From the NCBI RefSeq assembly GCF_001011155.1, contig NZ_CP011479.1, positions 2,622,501 through 2,686,500 of the forward strand: DNA of 64,000 bases, read 5' to 3'. Origin of the DNA: Hoeflea sp. IMCC20628. GTDB lineage: Bacteria; Pseudomonadota; Alphaproteobacteria; Rhizobiales; Rhizobiaceae. Every line of letters starts with the position of its first letter. The stretch's first letter is position 1. The translations under genes were made by a program, and so were the position numbers. Shown here one piece after another: positions 62,342 through 64,000 of the stretch. Under the pieces are notes generated by a model. It was not told where the DNA came from and did not search any database. It worked only from the letters and a program-made list of their open reading frames with translations.

Positions 62342-63130
62342 TTACAAATTTATTCTGCGCCAAAGCCAATTCAAGAAAATTTTCAAACTGGGATCATCCT
62401 CGGCAGGCCGTGTCCGCTCGAACCGTAGCCATAGGTCACGCCAAGAGACAAACCGCCAATTTGTCCATTGACGCCCTTTTAACCCATGCATGGCGCTATC
62501 ATCGAGACCGAGAACCACCAATTTGGTCGAAGCATTGTCAATATCCCGGTCTTTTTGAACGATTTTCGTATAATTCGCCAACTGTCCACGTGTAATTATG
62601 TGACCAAATTTGGCCTCAATTACTAGGGCCGAATACATTTTTTCTTTTCCGGTCTTTTGATATTTGAGCATCAGATCGATGCGGTTCACCTCTGCTTCCA
62701 CAACCGCGCTCTTCGCTTCTTGAAGTGTCGGCACGTCCGAAGACTTCAATGCTTTGTAAAAGGCAATCAGTCTTTCCGCCCGGACATCATCTGGTCCTCT
62801 ATTGAGAAGGTGAGCGATGGTTCTTGTTGCTTGCGGTTCAGTTAGTTCAAAACCCCAATCCAAGCATGGTGCATCAAAAGAGTGATGAGCCTTGGTTAAT
62901 CCATAAATTGCATTCAAGCCTTTACAATCAACCGGTGTTTGCTTCTGGGCCAGCGCTGAGAGTTGCGCCATCTTATCAAGCAGGAAATTAGTACGCCTCT
63001 GGTCGTACCTTCTCAGCACAGCCCCATCAAATGCACCACGATTTGCCCGCGCTTGCATGGCCAAATACCGATAGGGGGTCGACGTTAATTCGGAGTTTTC
63101 TGCTCTTATAATTAAATACTTGCCCGCCAA
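62342..63130 (-). CDS. PD-(D/E)XK nuclease-family protein
   Basis: A 262-residue protein. The nuclease core is well visible: Asp152 in VNRIDLMLKY, Glu172 and Lys174 in VIEAKFG, and the QxxxY helix Gln183-Tyr187 (RGQLANY) of RecB-like nucleases. Glu95 in the helix FELTEPQATRTIAHLL may complete the site. The N-terminal ~90 residues are a helical, charged domain. Start is TTG at 63130 with no strong ribosome site; ATG 63061 is an alternative. It is the first gene of the two-gene island. It is likely a DNase in defence or a decayed element nuclease. Confidence 0.8.
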   Translation of the reverse strand: MAGKYLIIRAENSELTSTPYRYLAMQARANRGAFDGAVLRRYDQRRTNFLLDKMAQLSALAQKQTPVDCKGLNAIYGLTKAHHSFDAPCLDWGFELTEPQATRTIAHLLNRGPDDVRAERLIAFYKALKSSDVPTLQEAKSAVVEAEVNRIDLMLKYQKTGKEKMYSALVIEAKFGHIITRGQLANYTKIVQKDRDIDNASTKLVVLGLDDSAMHGLKGRQWTNWRFVSWRDLWLRFERTRPAEDDPSLKIFLNWLWRRINL

Positions 63131-63145
63131 AAACTACAAACACAA

Positions 63146-63174
63146 AAATATGCGCCGCGCCCCAAAGCATATTT
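63146..63174. terminator. 8-bp stem between ilvN and the island genes
   Basis: AAATATGC (63146-63153) pairs perfectly with GCATATTT (63167-63174), followed by T on the minus strand. It could end ilvN readthrough before the island genes or act as an RNA signal for them. A second small stem GACAC/GTGTC lies at 63180-63196. Confidence 0.5.
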
Positions 63175-63286
63175 ACCCGGACACCTCAAAAGTGTCAGCA
63201 AGACATCCATAGGCCTCTTTCCATCCTCAGCCACCCGAAGCAACGATACCTGTCATCATCGCCTCAGATAGTGACAGAAAATTTGA

Positions 63287-63329
63287 ATCACATCCCCTGC
63301 GGGCCGCGGTTCATGGCGGCGATGCCGGT
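63287..63329. repeat. 43-bp direct repeat, right copy (attR-like)
   Basis: Identical to 61618-61660. It contains the ilvN stop and the codons for AAMNRGPQGM, so ilvN stays complete. Confidence 0.95.
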
Positions 63330-63860
63330 GCGGCAAATTTCGACCAGACCGAGCGGTTTCATGATCGAGATGAACTGTTCGATCTTGGACACCCGGCCGG
63401 TGATTTCGAAAATGAAATGCTCCGTATTGGCGTCGATCACCTGGGCGCGGAAGGCCTCGGCGAGGCGCAACGCCTCGACCCGGTTCTCGCCGGTGCCGGT
63501 CACCTTGACCAGCGCAAGTTCCCGCTCCAGCGGCTTGTCATGACCAAGCTCGACAGACCGCACCGTCAAGTCAACCACGCGGTGGACCGGAATGATGCGT
63601 GATAGATGCGCCTTGACCTGTTCAAGCACATTCGGGGTTGCGGTGGTGACGATGGTGATGCGCGAGAGATGCGCCTCATGCTCTGTTTCCGAGACCGTCA
63701 GACTTTCGATGTTGTAGCCACGGCCGGAAAACAGGCCGATGACGCGGGCAAGAACGCCCGGCTCGTTGTCGACCAGAACCGATAGGGTGTGGGTTTCCGG
63801 AAGAGCGGTTTCGGCGGTCATGAAATAGGCCGAACCGGTGGGTTGATACTGAGCGTTCAT
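63288..63860 (-). CDS. ilvN: acetolactate synthase small (regulatory) subunit
   Basis: A 190-residue regulatory subunit (also called IlvH) of the first step of branched-chain amino acid synthesis; it activates the large subunit and mediates valine inhibition. The N-terminal ACT domain reads LSVLVDNEPGVLARVIGLFSGRGYNIESLTVS; the second domain follows with LVKVTGTGENRVEALRLAE and FEITGRVSKIEQFISIMKPLG. GAGGAAC lies 8 bases before the ATG. Its 3' end is the integration site of the island. The large-subunit gene lies 27 bases upstream. Confidence 0.93.
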   Translation of the reverse strand: MNAQYQPTGSAYFMTAETALPETHTLSVLVDNEPGVLARVIGLFSGRGYNIESLTVSETEHEAHLSRITIVTTATPNVLEQVKAHLSRIIPVHRVVDLTVRSVELGHDKPLERELALVKVTGTGENRVEALRLAEAFRAQVIDANTEHFIFEITGRVSKIEQFISIMKPLGLVEICRTGIAAMNRGPQGM

Positions 63861-63887
63861 GTGATCAGTTCCTCTAACAGGCGCGGC

Positions 63888-64000
63888 TCAAACGAGCGCG
63901 CGGCCTTTGGCATCAATGGCGTTGGCGACAGCTTCGTCGGTGGCTTCGTCAGGCAGCAGCATATCGTTATGCGCCTTGCCTGACGGGATCATCGGGAAGC
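63888..64000 (-). CDS. ilvB: acetolactate synthase large subunit, C-terminal part
   Basis: The window holds only the last 36 codons of this gene on the minus strand, ending FPMIPSGKAHNDMLLPDEAT ... GRALV and a TGA at 63890-63888. The FPMIPSG(K)AHNDM sequence is the conserved C-terminus of the thiamine-diphosphate enzyme acetohydroxyacid synthase. It continues beyond the right edge and is followed by ilvN after 27 bases, forming the usual ilvBN pair. Confidence 0.85.
   Translation of the reverse strand, partial: FPMIPSGKAHNDMLLPDEATDEAVANAIDAKGRALV

Larger units (their letters stand above)
61618..63329. mobile_element. small genomic island at the 3' end of ilvN
   Basis: The segment between two perfect 43-bp direct repeats is about 1.67 kb, clearly richer in A/T than its neighbours, and contains only two minus-strand genes. 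The right copy keeps ilvN intact, as integration events at a gene's 3' end do. There is no integrase, transposase or terminal inverted repeat, so the element is either non-autonomous, moved in trans or a remnant. Deleting one repeat plus the island restores a tight convergent pair, aldo/keto reductase and ilvN. Confidence 0.75.

Overview
The window comes from a GC-rich alphaproteobacterial chromosome, almost certainly order Hyphomicrobiales (Rhizobiales), near the Rhizobiaceae/Phyllobacteriaceae. This rests on several families typical of that group: a MucR/Ros-type regulator, DUF2336, DUF1491, DUF5330 and DUF6456 proteins, an Omp25/31-like barrel, a seven-gene Mrp antiporter operon and a gene-transfer-agent (GTA)-like head cluster. 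The species cannot be named from sequence alone.

Bases 1-6.6 kb hold the DNA-packaging and head end of a GTA- or prophage-like cluster on the minus strand: small-terminase-like gene, large terminase, portal, small membrane protein, and a prohead protease joined in frame to the HK97-fold major capsid. The cluster runs off the left edge. An opposite-strand membrane-protein gene and two copies of a dispersed repeat interrupt it. Bases 6.6-8.6 kb are a gene-poor accessory patch with a gene broken by one in-frame TGA, an orphan Cas2-fold protein and strong inverted repeats.

Bases 9-26.7 kb are mostly core genes: a class A penicillin-binding protein, a DUF1214/DUF1254-like pair, a TetR regulator facing two membrane genes across a 50-bp palindrome, a sulfide:quinone oxidoreductase, a DivJ/PleC-class sensor kinase followed by peptidoglycan-binding and DUF1491 genes, sufE converging on and overlapping a DnaA-domain/DUF6456 gene pair, and mucR. 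Bases 26.9-32.9 kb are the complete mrpABCDEFG Na+/H+ antiporter operon. Then come an aminotransferase, a LysR gene divergent from a short-chain dehydrogenase, and a gene for an unknown 221-residue protein that is cleanly split by a 1,375-bp IS66-family element with 15-bp inverted ends and an 8-bp target duplication.

Bases 39-57 kb carry ilvC, a TetR regulator, an Amj-type flippase, pdxJ, an alkane hydroxylase operon, an export protein, DNA repair and methyltransferase genes, an EAL phosphodiesterase, a hemerythrin-like gene followed by an unreported-looking 46-residue cysteine-rich ORF, an LysR/Old-Yellow-Enzyme pair, an outer membrane barrel and a Dda-like helicase. Bases 57-60.7 kb contain an NsrR-like Rrf2 regulator divergent from a truncated haemoglobin gene (nitric oxide defence) and a cobalt-type nitrile hydratase operon.

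The right end has the clearest mobile signature. A perfect 43-bp direct repeat, whose right copy is the 3' end of ilvN, brackets a visibly AT-rich 1.67-kb island. The island carries only two genes, a PD-(D/E)XK nuclease with an ExK/QxxxY core and an unknown 200-residue partner, and no integrase. This is my best candidate for an undescribed (possibly defence) module. ilvN and the tail of the acetolactate synthase large subunit close the window.
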